Part shown: positions 1-12,147 of the stretch, piece after piece
Layout: each line of letters starts with the position of its first letter
Position numbering within the stretch: the stretch's first letter is position 1
Assembly: GCA_021397835.1 (NCBI GenBank)
Contig: JAJFZO010000345.1
Location: 868,001 to 932,000, forward strand
Source of the DNA: Moringa oleifera
Taxonomy: Eukaryota; Streptophyta; Magnoliopsida; Brassicales; Moringaceae
Direction: 5' to 3'
Length of the DNA stretch: 64,000 nt
The notes under the pieces: generated by a model
The model's input: only the letters and a program-made list of their open reading frames with translations
The model's database searches: none
What the model was told of the DNA's origin: nothing
Program-made: the position numbers and the translations under genes

Positions 1-25
1 CACAAAATTTTATATTATTCTTTTC

Positions 26-480
26 TTGATACATCATGTTTACGAATATCATTATTATCTTTGAGATAATTATTAAAAAAAATATTTACAATTCCTAGAT
101 AAACAGTAATCATAGATTAGCTTGAATATATTTGAAATAAGAATGAGAAATTAAGATAAAAATGAATTTTGAAGATCCTATCTCAACAATATACCATTTG
201 AAGACTTGGTTGTTAGTTATCAAACAAACTAACTACACACCGTCGTTTTTATTTTGTCTAATACTAATCATTATACAGCTTCTACATTTTTCTTCTTTTT
301 CATAACCATATCCTCCTTTAGGTATTTTCCATTCCTTTTCCCTTAGACAACCTTTTCCATTTTTTCTTTCGAGTACATAATCTATATATACCACATAGAC
401 CTTCCCTCCAAAACCATCTTACTTCTAGTCGAAAGCTTCTGTCAAATACTAGCCAGATACCACATTTATTTTTTTTCATT
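26..480 (+). promoter_or_regulatory. Upstream region of the CML gene, duplicated downstream
   Basis: The stretch just upstream of the calmodulin-like gene recurs in the same orientation at about 1833-2330, with mismatches and a roughly 45-bp length difference near the left end. Shared landmarks include TTGATACATCATG at the start, GAAATAAGAATGAGAAATTA in the middle, the TATA-like stretch, and CTAGTCGAAAGCTTCT near the right end. Because the copy is nearly full length and co-directional, this is best read as promoter plus 5' leader of a tandemly duplicated gene. That it is a promoter is inferred from its position. Confidence 0.6.
383..390 (+). promoter_or_regulatory. TATA box of the CML gene
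   Basis: A TATATATA stretch lies about 150 bp upstream of the ATG at 541, a normal distance for a plant gene with a leader of roughly 120 bp. The same element is kept in the downstream promoter copy near 2237-2243. Confidence 0.5.
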
Positions 481-540
481 TGTTCAAACATACAATCAAT
501 TGTTATACTCAAAACCCACTGTACTTTAGACTAATCCATC

Positions 541-1111
541 ATGGGGTTCAAGACGAAGAAGGAATCACCTTTTCAAAGATTGTGCAAAAAACTATCTCTG
601 AAAAAGAAGATAGACAAGTATTCTCTTCCTTCTATGGTTAGGTTCAAGGATGCAAGACGTAGCTGCGCCCACAGCAGCAGCAATAACGACAGTGGTGAAC
701 TGCAAATGGTGTTCAATTACTTAGATGAGAATGAAGATAGGAGCATATCCGCGACAGAGCTTCAAAGTTGTGTGATAATGTTAGGAGGTGGGCTTTCTCA
801 AGAAGAGGTAGAAGAAGTAATCAAATTATTTGATTTAGATGGAGACAATCTCTTGGACTTTGATGAATTCCAAAAGCTGATGGAAGGTGAAGGCAATAAC
901 AAAGAGGATAAAGATTATGAGTTGAAGGATGCCTTTCGGGATGTACATGATCAAGGGTACTGAATGTATAACCTCGGTTAGTTTAAAGAGGATGCTCTGT
1001 CAGTTAGGCGAGTCCAAGTCCTTGGATGATTGCAAAGCTATGATCCACACCTTTGATCTAAATGGCGATGGTGTCCTCAGCTTTGATGAGTTCGCTATCA
1101 TGATGTGCTAG
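541..1111 (+). pseudogene. Calmodulin-like (CML) EF-hand protein, one-base frameshift
   Basis: Single-exon reading frame for a small calcium sensor of the plant CML type. The N-terminus is basic. EF-hand 1 has a DENEDRSISATEL loop (about residues 61-73) and EF-hand 2 has DLDGDNLLDFDEF (about 101-113); both keep the acidic calcium ligands. The first frame stops at 961-963 after 140 codons. The protein continues without loss in the next frame, through a degenerate third EF-hand and a good fourth (DLNGDGVLSFDEF), to a stop at 1109-1111. The C at 937 is the likely extra base: removing it joins the halves at an AFGMY-type motif expected in CMLs, giving about 190 residues, the usual length. EF-hand 3 lacks the usual aspartates, so it probably would not bind calcium in any case. 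The gene may be a recent pseudogene, an allele with a truncated two-EF-hand product, or carry a base-call error. Class certain; status uncertain. Confidence 0.8.
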
Positions 1112-1832
1112 CTCTATTCTTTTTTGCTTTCTTTGATACATATAGGATAAGATTGCATTGTTTTTGTAAAATAAATTTAAATTAAATTACAGTGTATAGG
1201 TTCGAAATTATTTTTACGATGTGTTTGATGTAATATATGATATGATTAAAATTAATCATCGTTTATTTTAAAATTGTTTTATGAAAAAAATAATAATATA
1301 ATCTAATTTCTTTTACTAGTTTAAATGGTAGTTCGTATTATAATTAAATATTCATTTCTTTGACATTTCCATTGTACTTTGTTAAATTTTGACTAAAAAA
1401 TATGTAACAAAAAAATTTAATAAATATTAACAATTACTAAAAAATACTTTTTCTTATGGTTAATCATCGCAACTATTTTTATGTATTAATTTTTTGTCCC
1501 ACCAAAAGTGTTATCTACAATCACAACTTATTATTTTCATTAATCATTGTATCAAATTTTCTATTCAATTTGTTCTTGAATGTCACACATTAAGCAACAT
1601 ATCATAATATTAGAGAAGAGCTCTAATGGGGGATTAGAAAAAAAAGGAGAAATGGAAAAATGATCATTTACATTAGGATATAATTGTCACTTCATGCGTT
1701 TAAAATTTTAATCTATTAGACAAAAGTTCTTTATCGAAAAAATATTAATAAACATTTTTTAATTGATATATTATTTTGGAAGTTCCATTCTAAAAATTTA
1801 TGCGATACATAAGATTTTGAATTTTTTTTTTG
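1112..1832. other. AT-rich 3' flank, no gene seen
   Basis: AT-rich sequence between the CML stop codon and the downstream copy of its promoter. It probably contains the CML 3' UTR; AATAAA occurs shortly after the stop. No other coding or repeat structure is recognised. Confidence 0.5.
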
Positions 1833-2330
1833 TTGATACATCATGTTTGCTTTTCCAATAATCAAATATCTAATAGTCATTTCAAACGATAACTACGAAT
1901 ATCTTTATTATCTTTAAGATAATTATTTCAAGAAAATCTTTGCAATTCCTAGATTAACAGTAAACCTTGATTAGTTTGACAATATTTGAAATAAGAATGA
2001 GAAATTATGACAAAAATGAATTTTGAAGATCCTATCTCAATAATGTGCCATTTGAAGACTTGCTTGTTAGTTATGAAACTAACTACCTATATACAGTTGT
2101 TTTTATTTTGTCTAATACTAATCGTTATATAACTTCAATATTCTTTTTCTCTTTCATAATCATATCCTCCTCTAGGTATTTTCCATTTGTGTCCCCCTAG
2201 ACAACCTTTTCTTTTTTTTCTTTCGATTACATAATCTATATATATCAGACAGACCTTCACTCCATAACCATCTAACTTCTAGTCGAAAGCTTCTCTCAAC
2301 TACTAGCTAGATACCACTTTTTTTTTTTCC
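1833..2330 (+). repeat. Second copy of CML promoter, coding region missing
   Basis: Direct repeat of 26-480, including the TATA-like box and the CTAGATACCAC motif that lies about 70 bp before the CML ATG in the first copy. Similarity ends in a T-run at about 2320-2330, and the following sequence (CTAAACATAGAACTAG...) is unrelated to the CML coding region. The likely explanation is a tandem duplication whose second gene was cut off just before its start codon by a deletion or insertion. Confidence 0.65.
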
Positions 2331-4322
2331 TAAACATAGAACTAGTTTATGAAAATTGAACAAATGACAAGAATTGCCTAAACTTCATAAAACTGGTAGA
2401 ATATCATAATAATACTTGATGTTAACAATAATATGACTCAAGAAGTATCTTAATTATTAACTATTAAGCTCAATAATTGAGCCTAATCAATTATGGTTAA
2501 TACATGGGAAAGAATAGTTAACCGATGATTGGTTATATTATCTGTTACCATCGAGATGTAACAAACGGTAAACCTATGCGCAATAAAAACAAAGTTATTT
2601 ATTCAAGTTGCTTAGATGTGTGCCATTAAAATATTGATTAAATCATTTATCATGTAAATCTAATATTGAAGGAAATAATCGAACCTTTAAGAAGAAAAAA
2701 ACAATTTATTAGGTCCAATTAAATATTAAACCATACATTTTTTAGGTAAAATTAAACTATATATTGTGTATCATATTAACAAAAATTTAGTTTGCATAAA
2801 ATTATGTTGGATTACATTGTCTAATTATTATATGTAGGTATGATCAATAACGCGAGATCAAAACTCAATCTTTTTGTAATATACTATTTCCGTATTAGTT
2901 ATCGTAATTGTAAAGGTAAAGTCAAATAAAATAATTTTCATATTATTTTTCATTAAGGTTATTTGCTTGTTCTCTGGTGTTTGTAATTATTATTTTAATT
3001 TTCATAAGCTCATTACCTTTCATTAGCTTCCACAATCAGTTATAATATTAGAAATGTTGGTTACATACTTAGAGTGATATGTATGGCACCATTGTGAATG
3101 ATTACAACAAATCATTCAACTAATAAGGATTGTATTGGTTAAAAAATCATGGTCTAAATTTATACCTTCGCAAAGCCATTTCATGGTGTTTATCATATTT
3201 GCTAAGTAGTACCCCACTAAAGAATAAACTACATCGGTTATTCTTATATCTTTTATGATATATGCTTCCTTATCATTTCCTTGTTATTTGCTGAAGAAAT
3301 TTAAAGATATGATGTTCATCTCGATCTAGATCAAGGACATAATTATCCTAAATTTAAGCCCAAGACTTAATACATTAGTTCTTATATGAGAGTTAGGTTC
3401 AAAATTAGAAGATTCAAAGGAAGAAATGAATAAAATTTATTAACATCACAAGTATGACATCAAAATTATAAAAACCTAAAATATAACTTATTGTGTTTAA
3501 TAAAATTCATCAATTATTTTAATTCACGACATTTAGTTTAAATAGATATGCTCTAATGTAAAACTACTCAATAAACTTTCTGTTTAAGGGTGCTATGGTC
3601 CTTTATATGAATTATGAAGATTAATTTGTGAAATAGAGTCATACTAATGGCTTGATTTAGCATTTAGAGTTTAATAGACATAATTTTAGTTTACTAAGCC
3701 AAACTCAAAGGGAAAGCTTAATATATAATTAATCTTAATTTTCATTGTCACTTCACTATGAGGTTAGTACGCTCTAAGCATGAGGCTTAAGTTGAAAACA
3801 TTAGAACTGCTTACATGGGCTACTAGCCTGAGGTGTGAAAAGGCTAAATGCACAGTAAGAAAGCTTAACATGGAGCCAAGAAGCCCATATAAAGAGATCT
3901 CAGCCAAGTGGAGAGTTGAGTTTTCTCATCTGGTATTCTAATACCTTTTAACCTTTAACAGCATTGGAAGAGGGATGATATTCTAATCTTAGTTAAAGAT
4001 ATTTTGGATTAAGTATCCAGTTGGGATGAAAAAATAAAATATGCAATTTTGCTAACTATGATGCATTTAGATGTATCTTATTTGCAATCCGGCTTGTACA
4101 TGATTCAATTTCAAAATATTATAAATTGAAATTATTCATGCATATCATTTATTAACAGTTTGGTCATATAAATAACTTTAATGTGATTAAGATGAGGTTT
4201 AGGGTTTAAGATTGCTAACCACAATTAATTTTAATACCATGCATGCACTAGAATTATCTACATCAAGGGTTTAAGGAATTAGAGTATGAATTGATGTCTA
4301 TATGATAATACGATATCACTTA
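2331..4322. other. AT-rich, no gene recognised
   Basis: No coding region found on either strand. It holds one member (about 2486-2573) of a dispersed repeat of about 90 bp that recurs in direct orientation at about 5665-5751; both members share the block TCGAGATGTAACA. Confidence 0.4.
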
Positions 4323-4470
4323 ATTCCAAGGTTAGATGATTTACTTGATCAATTGTGTGGTGCATCTGTTTTCTCTAAAGTTGATTTGAGAAGTGGTTAC
4401 CATTAAATTACAATGAGGCTTATAGATAAATGGAAGATAACATTTAAAACAGGCGATGATTTACATGAAA
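4323..4470 (+). pseudogene. Ty3/gypsy reverse-transcriptase fragment
   Basis: A short translated segment reads [19 protein letters not shown], then VDLRSGYH, an in-frame stop, and a segment equivalent to the MR..DEWKTAFKT motif of gypsy RTs. This matches the conserved block before the catalytic YVDD region of plant chromovirus-type gypsy polymerases. No other pol domain is readable nearby and no LTRs were found, so it is an isolated, stop-containing scrap about 50 codons long. Confidence 0.75.
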
Positions 4471-4530
4471 AGATCACAGAACACCATATGAAGTAAGTGT
4501 CATCATACCCAATTATAGTTCATAACATCG

Positions 4531-4640
4531 CAACATCCACAATTCATGAATTCTGAGGTTAATACATAATCCTATTTTAAAAATCATGCCTACATATTGT
4601 CTAATTATTTACAAACTCCCAATTGTCAAATAGTGATTGC
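4531..4640. repeat. Dispersed repeat, inverted copy at 14,519-14,624
   Basis: About 110 bp whose reverse complement recurs near 14,519-14,624. Shared segments include CAATTGGGAG, GTAAATAA.TAGA.CATATGTAGG and GGATGTT in the right-hand copy. No terminal motifs or coding capacity; probably parts of two copies of an old interspersed repeat. Confidence 0.5.
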
Positions 4641-4670
4641 TAAACATTAATGCAATTGAATGAAAATGAC

Positions 4671-7600
4671 AATTTGAGAGTGTCATGATAATTAAACCAA
4701 CATTAGAAATGGTAAATTAATGATAATATTTAGATAACTAACATAAAAGTGGCCACAATAGAAAAAAATCTAATTCCAAAAAGTTTTGCTTTAAATATAA
4801 TTATGACTGGTATTAACTTGTGACTAACTTAATATTGTATACAGATGTCTAAGTGAATAACGAAAAGTTATTTCTTTAAAATTCTTGAATAATTCTTTTA
4901 CTAAGGAATTGCATTTTACTAATTCCTAAGTAATCCAACTGCCTTTCAACTGATATATCACCAAAGTTGAATTACCAAACATTTTCATATAAGTTCCCTC
5001 CTACCAATCATTGCTAATAAATCCATGATAAATGCTTCATATTTTGCTATGTTGATTCTTGAGAAGAAATCTAACCGTGCCAAATGACACTAATGTGAAA
5101 TAATTAAGATTCTTGATCATACACTGGGTTGCCCACTTATATTGCAATTATACAATCAATCATATCAATGGTTGAAGCTCGAAATAGTCATTGCTAAATA
5201 AAGAAAAGGAAAACATAAGGTAAGGGGATTATAATCAACCAAATCCTTAGTTAGATCCTTAATTTAAACAAATAATTAAACCTAGAAACAAATTGGGTCT
5301 AAGATATAATTGCATGGTTATAGGTGTGAACGAATTATTCTAACATGAATAGTGTACTAAACCCAATTATGGTTTGTATTTAGGGATGCTATGTATGGCA
5401 TGTGAACATTAAGCAATCATGTGACATCAACAATACATTGTTCTTCTATTAATATATGATTTATCATAATGTTATGTGTTATATATGATTTAGACTATCT
5501 CTATTTAAATTGACAAATATCGAATGACCAATTAATCTTTGCCAAATATGGTAAAGTAATGGAAAAAAAAAAAAAAGAAATGCATTACAAATTTATAATT
5601 CTAAAGTTCTGAATTGAATTTTAAAAATTAAACACATATACACTATTGCAAGAGTAATATTGAACTAATTATGGCTAATAAATGGAAAATAATAGTTACT
5701 AAATGATTGGTTGTTTCATTTGTTACTGTCGAGATGTAACAGATAGTAAACAACATGCTTCTTAAGCAAGAATGATATTTTTTTGTAGAAATGATTATGT
5801 ATATGTTTGTGTAATTTTGTTGAAGGAAGAAAGAAAGTATGGCTACATTGGATCACGATATGTAGAGAAATTAATTATATAAGATGTTCGGTCTATTAAA
5901 CTCTCATTTGTCTAATGTCATGAGAAATGTAACGATATGTACTAATTAAATCTTAAGCTCGACTGATATTAATATATAACTAGTAAGTGAATATTGTATA
6001 CTTAAACACTAGCTCAAACCAAATGGTTAGTTGTACAAAAATAATAAAGTAAATAATCTAAAGACTTGAACCAAATTAAATGACTATTCCTAGATTTTTT
6101 TAAAAAAAAAATTAGTTTTGGCACGAACAAGGGTGTGAACCGATAATGATGTTCGATTGTACTATTTATGTGTATTTCACGCCAAATGCTTGAAACACAT
6201 ATCTATCCATGCAATGCATTAATGCCTTAAGGGAATTTTGGGATATCATACTAATAAAAATTAAAACCCATGTCTACTAAGTTAGTGAATATGCATTAAT
6301 TTGAAATCAAATTAACATGTAAGAGTAATCACAACATTTAATAACCAGAATATTAAATGATATTCATGACATAATAACAAAATAATTGAGCTTATTAAAT
6401 CTGAAGGATGCATATTCTGTTAGCTATACGGCTATGAAGTCATGAGAAGGAATGATCACGACTAATATAATAGATATTTTAGAAATTTGGTAAACAATAT
6501 CTGTTAGCTGCTGGTAATTCAAAAATATAGCTTCATTTGCTATTAGAAACTGATTTAAATGTTGAAAAGTATTTTTCTACTTTGTCGACGTGTTTACATT
6601 GTAAAATACCTTAGATCATGTTTGATTGAAACATCATGATATATGATTCACTTTTTATTTGTAATCAAGATTAATGTTCCGTCAACTAAATAATAAATGA
6701 GTGAATTATTTACAGTGATCCTTACTTTTTTCGTCAACTTGACGGTTTATATTTGGAGATGCTATGTGGCATGAATCCAATAAGGTATATGTTTTACAGC
6801 ACAATTCAGAAATCTTTAGGTTTAATGCTATTGCCAAACTAATTGTTTATCTAGGCACATGGTGAAATGATCAACATCATGTTTTCGTATTAATGCAATA
6901 AGTAAAAGTTTCTTACTGTGATTTTTATTAGCCCTAGAGTAATCGGGTCTTATGGTTTAAGGTTTAATGTAAATCTCAAAAGCTAATTAAATAAATTACA
7001 AGGAAATAACCAATAATAACCTAGTCAGAGAAAGAATCCCTAGAGAGGTAGAAAACATACAAGTAATTGCCTACTACTCATGATTAATTATCAACAACAG
7101 TGGCTTAGAAGACTTATTGTATGTATGTTGCAATAATAAAATTTATCACTCTAATTCTTTTTGGGTCTCTTTTAATGTATATTTTAAAAATCTAAACCAT
7201 TTTATGTTATAACAAGTTAGTAACTAATTATATGCGAATCAATGCATGGCTTAATTTGGTTTTCATAATCTAAATTAAACTGCACCTATTTACTACTCTA
7301 GTCTTTTAGCTAATTTTTTGAAATGTATCATGGGACCTTAAATTCTAATTAATTATTTAGTCCATATATATTTTAAGCATAATTATATATTAAACTCATT
7401 TAATTCTTAAGTCTAATTATACATTTAAATATTTTATAAAATAAATTTTTAACTTAAATTAGAAGTTTTATAAAAAAATTGGATTTAAATTATAAAAAAA
7501 ATTAGATATTTTTTATATTGAAATTATTTTCTAGTTAAATTCCATCCATCAAACTTGGACCTTTTTTTTAATATGAGATTGATAAGATAATGCACATTTC

Positions 7601-7713
7601 ATGATAACCATTAGTTTCATTTCTTAGGATAGTAATTACAACATTATAACTATTTATCATCTCTTCAAGGACTATTTCTTGAACCCTGCATGCAACATAC
7701 AAACTGATTTTAG
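4671..7713. other. AT-rich intergenic stretch
   Basis: No gene or complete mobile element recognised over about 3 kb. It contains the second member (about 5665-5751) of the dispersed repeat first seen at 2486-2573. It ends where the CSLC-like exon remnants begin. Confidence 0.4.
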
Positions 7714-8738
7714 TTTAATGGCTGGTTAGGGAGGGCTACTATCGAGAACATGGACATTGCAGTCAATGCTTATCTTAATGGCTCAAAATTCATTTTCTTG
7801 AACGATGTTAAGGTATAAATTCATTGAAACTGTTCTAATTCAATCCTGCTGAATGTACTAAATTTTATAATTAATTTTCACGTAGTTAACCATGAACTCT
7901 CATTGCATTCAGTGCCAGTGTGAATCACCAGAATCTTATGAAGCTTATAAGAAACAGTCGCACAGGTGGCACTCCTAGATCAAAAAAGTTGTTTCGTCTC
8001 TATTTACCTAATATCATTTATGCCAAGGTATATATTTCCTTGTTCTTTAAATTGATCATGCTTATAGTTGCATTGTTGCTTGAGATTCTAGTACCGTTAA
8101 CTATTTCTGTTAGTTTGTATGTTAGTGCGAGAAAGAAATTCAATTTGATATTTCTATTCTTCTTGCTTAGGAAGTTAATCTTGCCCTTTTATTGTTTCAC
8201 TCTTTTCTCACAATTTTACCAATGAAAATGTTCATTCTAAAGGTTGAGCTCCCTACCTAGGCGGTCTGTTCATCCCGGCAACCATGTAATTTTTTAATAT
8301 CCTTTTTGCCTCGAAATCCTTCCCTTTAATTGTCTTATACCTTTTCTTTGAGACCACTAGGTCTATGACCAAGTTCAATGCCATGGTCTCTAGCCTTTTC
8401 TAGCTTAGAAGGGCGTATGAGTGGGTTGTCATTAAGAAATCTGGCAGGTCTTTTGACGATGATCTTGTTTTCTTGATTGAGAAAGAGCCAAAGCATTAAA
8501 GAGGTGTCTCAGTACCCAAGGTTGGCAAAATAAATGTGGAAATTGAGTAGCAAGAGGCTAAAGCTTCTTTGAAAAAGAATAAGCATAACAAAATATATAC
8601 GAAGGAGCTTTCTTTGGCTTTCCTCCTCCTTACAGCCTCAGTTGGAATCTCTCACTTGCTCAAGAAATCCATTTCTACTTCTTGCTTTTTAAAAGTATAT
8701 CAGTTCTAGCAGTTGGTCTAGACTTGATTGGTGATTAG
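7714..8738 (+). pseudogene. Cellulose synthase-like C (CSLC) 3' remnant
   Basis: Decayed C-terminal part of a CSLC glycosyltransferase, the Golgi membrane enzyme family that makes the beta-1,4-glucan backbone of xyloglucan. Exon pieces in order: 7714-7812 ([13 protein letters not shown]...KFIFLNDVK) ending at a GT donor; 7913 to about 8025 (CQCESPESYEAYKKQSHRWH), then an in-frame stop and a frameshift before LFRLYLPNII, ending at a GT donor; and about 8126-8738, with [78 protein letters not shown] and the family's GLDLIG end followed by TAG. Several stops and frameshifts break the last exon. Introns are kept, so this is a duplicated or relic gene and not a retrocopy. Everything upstream of the quoted region, including the catalytic D,D,D,QxxRW core, is absent except the QxxRW-like QSHRW. 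Family assignment is strong. Confidence 0.85.
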
Positions 8739-9120
8739 GTTCAATGATTAGCAAATTGTAGAGTTTGTAAGAAAGATGTGGATACTATAAACACAGGCTA
8801 CATGGGTGGAAAATTGATTTGGGTATATATCAACTAATGTAGGAAAGGTCATAAAAGACTGTGAATACTCAGTTTGTTGCTTGTACTCGGCACTCTTCAT
8901 ACCTAAAAGTAGGATTTTTCACCTGATACAAAATGAAAATTGTGTTATATGGACATACTAATGGCTTCATTTTGGAGAGAAAGAGAAAAATTAGGAAAAT
9001 GGTAATGCTCTTTAGCACATGTAAGGTTTTCTTTTTCTTCCATTTTGGTTTTGATTCTTTAGTTTCTAGGTCAATTCTTTTATAAGAAAGATTGTCTTTC
9101 AAACGTCAAATAAGAATTTT
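8739..9120. other. Flank of the CSLC remnant
   Basis: Probable former 3' UTR and flank of the CSLC relic. A 77-codon open frame on the minus strand (8869-9102) resembles nothing I know, is lysine-rich low complexity, and is not called as a gene. Confidence 0.3.
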
Positions 9121-9960
9121 GGTTAAAGTTTGAGCCAGAATCTCTCTTGATTTAATGGTTCTTTCATTTCTTCCTTGATAAAAAATAATTTAGATTGCTA
9201 ATGGGTTTTAAAGTTTTAGCAGGTCCTGTTAGGATATACAAGCTTTCCTGTTGGTCTGAATTTAGGGATTAAAGCTTCAACTCTCCCTTCCTCACTTTTG
9301 ATCTTACATGGATAAATACTTTTGGGCATGATTAGGTCAAAATATTCACTTTGCTTCCATTTTTTGGTTACCCAGAATTTACTGATTAGCTTATTGATTT
9401 AGTCTTGTTGGTATTATTAACAAGTAACATTATCCACAAACATCCTGCCTATTGGATATGCAAAGTACCATGTAGTGGATCTTCTTCAAAGAATTTTAAA
9501 AAAATTTCCACAAATATCAAATGAAATTTTGGGTAAAAGTTCTCTAAAATTTTTATGTTTATTATGTATTATCAATTAATCTTTTATGTTTAAAAAGTAA
9601 TATCAATTTAAATAAAATTAAACTTTGTTAAAAAATTTAAAAATTTAAGTCTAAACATTTAACATGAGCCTCTTATTCTAGGTCCCAAAGTATAAATGTT
9701 AAAATTTTCATATAATTTTTTAAACTTTTAAAAATATTTGGATTTGGCCATTTAGGATGATTTTAAAATTTTATTTAAATTATATGATTTTGTGGTTTCA
9801 TTTTAGTTATGTTTAAATTTCAATTGTTTTTTCATAAGATCTCGATAAAATTTTGCACTAGACCTCTGCCTTTAAAGCCTAGTTAAGAAGATAGGCGACC
9901 CTTCAAGTTTTATGGGAGTAAATTAACTTGACAAAGTTATAACAGGCACTCTCTTCAGTG
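9121..9960. repeat. Duplicated block, copy 1
   Basis: Direct repeat of 12,148-13,560. The two share long segments such as TCTCTTGATTTAATGGTTCT, GGATAAATACTTTTGGGCAT and TTTTGCACTAGACCTCT, then GACAAAGTT and the TGAAA..GACACCCAT region, in the same order and orientation. Divergence is substantial (estimated by eye at 15-25%), so the duplication is old. Copy 1 lacks the 364-bp insertion seen in copy 2. Confidence 0.7.
9216..9396 (-). pseudogene. Unidentified C-terminal coding remnant in the duplicated block
   Basis: On the minus strand an open segment of about 60 codons reads ...FDLIMPKSIYPCKIKS, EEGRVEALIPKFRPTGKLVY and PNRTC then stop. The corresponding part of copy 2 (about 12,243-12,420) keeps the frame IMPKSIYPFKIKS, EGRNEAL, PKF.PT, LVDPN and a stop at the same place despite many base differences, suggesting it was once translated. 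I do not recognise the family; no signal peptide, membrane segment or catalytic motif is apparent in this short piece. Confidence 0.35.
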
Positions 9961-12147
9961 CCTTATGAAACCAACACCCATTTGGTGCAAAACTTAATAT
10001 TCTTTTTGGTGACTCTTATTCTTTATTGATCATAATGATAGCCAGTTGACCACATCTAATAAATATTAGGCCTGGTATGTTGAAAACATGAATGATAAAC
10101 CCCAAATAATAAGTCATCCTTCACATCCTCATAACATTTGGTAATGGAACCTAAAATTGGTCCATAATCCATCTAAATTATAAACAAAGCATAAGTCCTT
10201 GGTATAGTCAGGTTCTTAATTGCAATCTCATAACCTTAAAGCTTGTTGTTATCAATTAACAATCGCTCTCTTTCTCATTCTTTGCAATCACAAACAATAC
10301 ATGATTCATTGATGATTCATGACATTAAGCCTAATCTTTTATTTTGCTTAATGTAACACTGTTTAATCCTTAGATTGAACAATTTAGTGGCTTTAGGACT
10401 CTTACCTAAACTTATCTGAATGATACCATCTTAATCAAATACTTTTAGTTTTGATTGACCTAAGTGTAGAAATCAGCATGATGTTACAAGTTGGTTAGCT
10501 TCATAAATAACTCGAGATATCACTTTGTGCATGGCATTTAAAATAGTCTAGAAATCAATAGTAGATACCTTAAATCACAAAAATCAAAGCGCGTTGTTAG
10601 CCCACTTGGACATCATTACTAACTAATTGATTGATATTAAATGAAAGACTTAATAAGTCATATTAGGATATTTTTAGACTTTGTGGAAATCTCATTTTTT
10701 TATTTTTTTTATAATGGGTGCTTTCATATTCCTCGAAAGAATCTTGATGTGAGTTCATTTGGTAAAAATTTTGATTTTACCATCCTACTACTTAACCTAA
10801 ACAATGTTGCATCAAAAACATGAAAGTTTCAGGTTTTCAAAAAATTAAGATAATGAATAACCTAATTTTAAGGACACTTTCAAACATTCTTGAAATATTA
10901 ATGTATATTAAAAGGGTTTAAGCATGTTAGGCCTAATATTTATCATTATAATTATTTTTTCCAAAATACTAATATAATCCAACAAACTATTCTTAGCTAA
11001 ACATGGCCAGTCGTCATATTTATCATAATAGAAAGTACGATAAAATTGACATACATTTCAACATGAACCTAACTCAAGGCTTTTAATTAGAGTACAATTA
11101 TAATTCATCTAAATTATGGACAAATAGGCTTGCTTGAATTGAATCATTACAGATTCAAGATTAAACGGCTTAATATAATCCCAACAAATTCTAATGGACT
11201 TTTGAGCTTGACAGGTCTAGATCAGTAATTGGGTGCACAAAGTAAAGGAGATTAATATCAAACGATATCAACATTTTTGTAGTGGGCTGTGATGATTATA
11301 TTTACCCATATTAGAAAATCTTAAACATTTATTGGCTCATGTATGTTTTTCTATAGTTTAACTCTCATGAATTTGTGAAGCAATAATTTTCATATTAAAG
11401 TCTAAGTTGAGTGTGGCTAACTGAGTTAACGACCAAAGTTTATGCAATCCAACAATGTCATTTAATTATTAATGGTATATATGCATTGGTTACTTTAATT
11501 TTCTTTATTGACAAAAATTGATATGTAATATAATTTTCAGCTTAATAAAAGTTGCATTACGAGGCTTTGTCCATAATTTAGATGGATAATACTTCATACA
11601 CCAGTAATTAAAAAAGGCATGTTGCTATGTTGTAACTTTGGAATGTATGTTGTAATAATTTAAAGGATTGTATGGATATCACATCAGTTAGCCCACCTAA
11701 TTGATTATATATACAAGAAATATTAACTTAGGTGATTTAACTCAAAATTAAGTATGTCATATATAGATCCACATTAAACAAAACATAACAATCATAGGCT
11801 GAATTAGAAAATGGAAGGAGATCAGTGATGATTAGTACATGAAGAGGCCAGAAGTAGGGTTTTTGTTATGGGATTAGTATGATGAGGCCAGAACTAGAGT
11901 GTGATGAGATGGCTTCTTTGGGACTCTGATGGCCCGATCTTATGGATATGGATCTTTTAAATCCAATTAAATGACCCGATCCATTACCACTTCATTGTAA
12001 TGGAAAAAAAATAACTAAACAAAAAATTTTAATCAACATGTCTTCCTAAAGAGATCTCTTGGAGAGGTTAAAGACCTTGATGCATCTGATAAAGATAGTA
12101 TACACCCCATGCACTATTCCAATGTGTTCAACTAAAATAGGAAGTTT
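9961..12147. other. AT-rich stretch with a small inverted repeat
   Basis: No gene recognised. A 20-bp core TCATCTAAATTATGGACAAA at 11,105-11,124 is matched, inverted with one mismatch, at 11,566-11,585. A third, weaker relative lies near 10,170-10,190. The pair could bound a MITE of about 480 bp, but no target duplication was seen. Confidence 0.35.

Noticed and set aside
318..512. Minus-strand 64-codon frame upstream of the CML gene
   Set aside because: It overlaps the CML promoter and TATA region on the opposite strand and has no recognisable motif.
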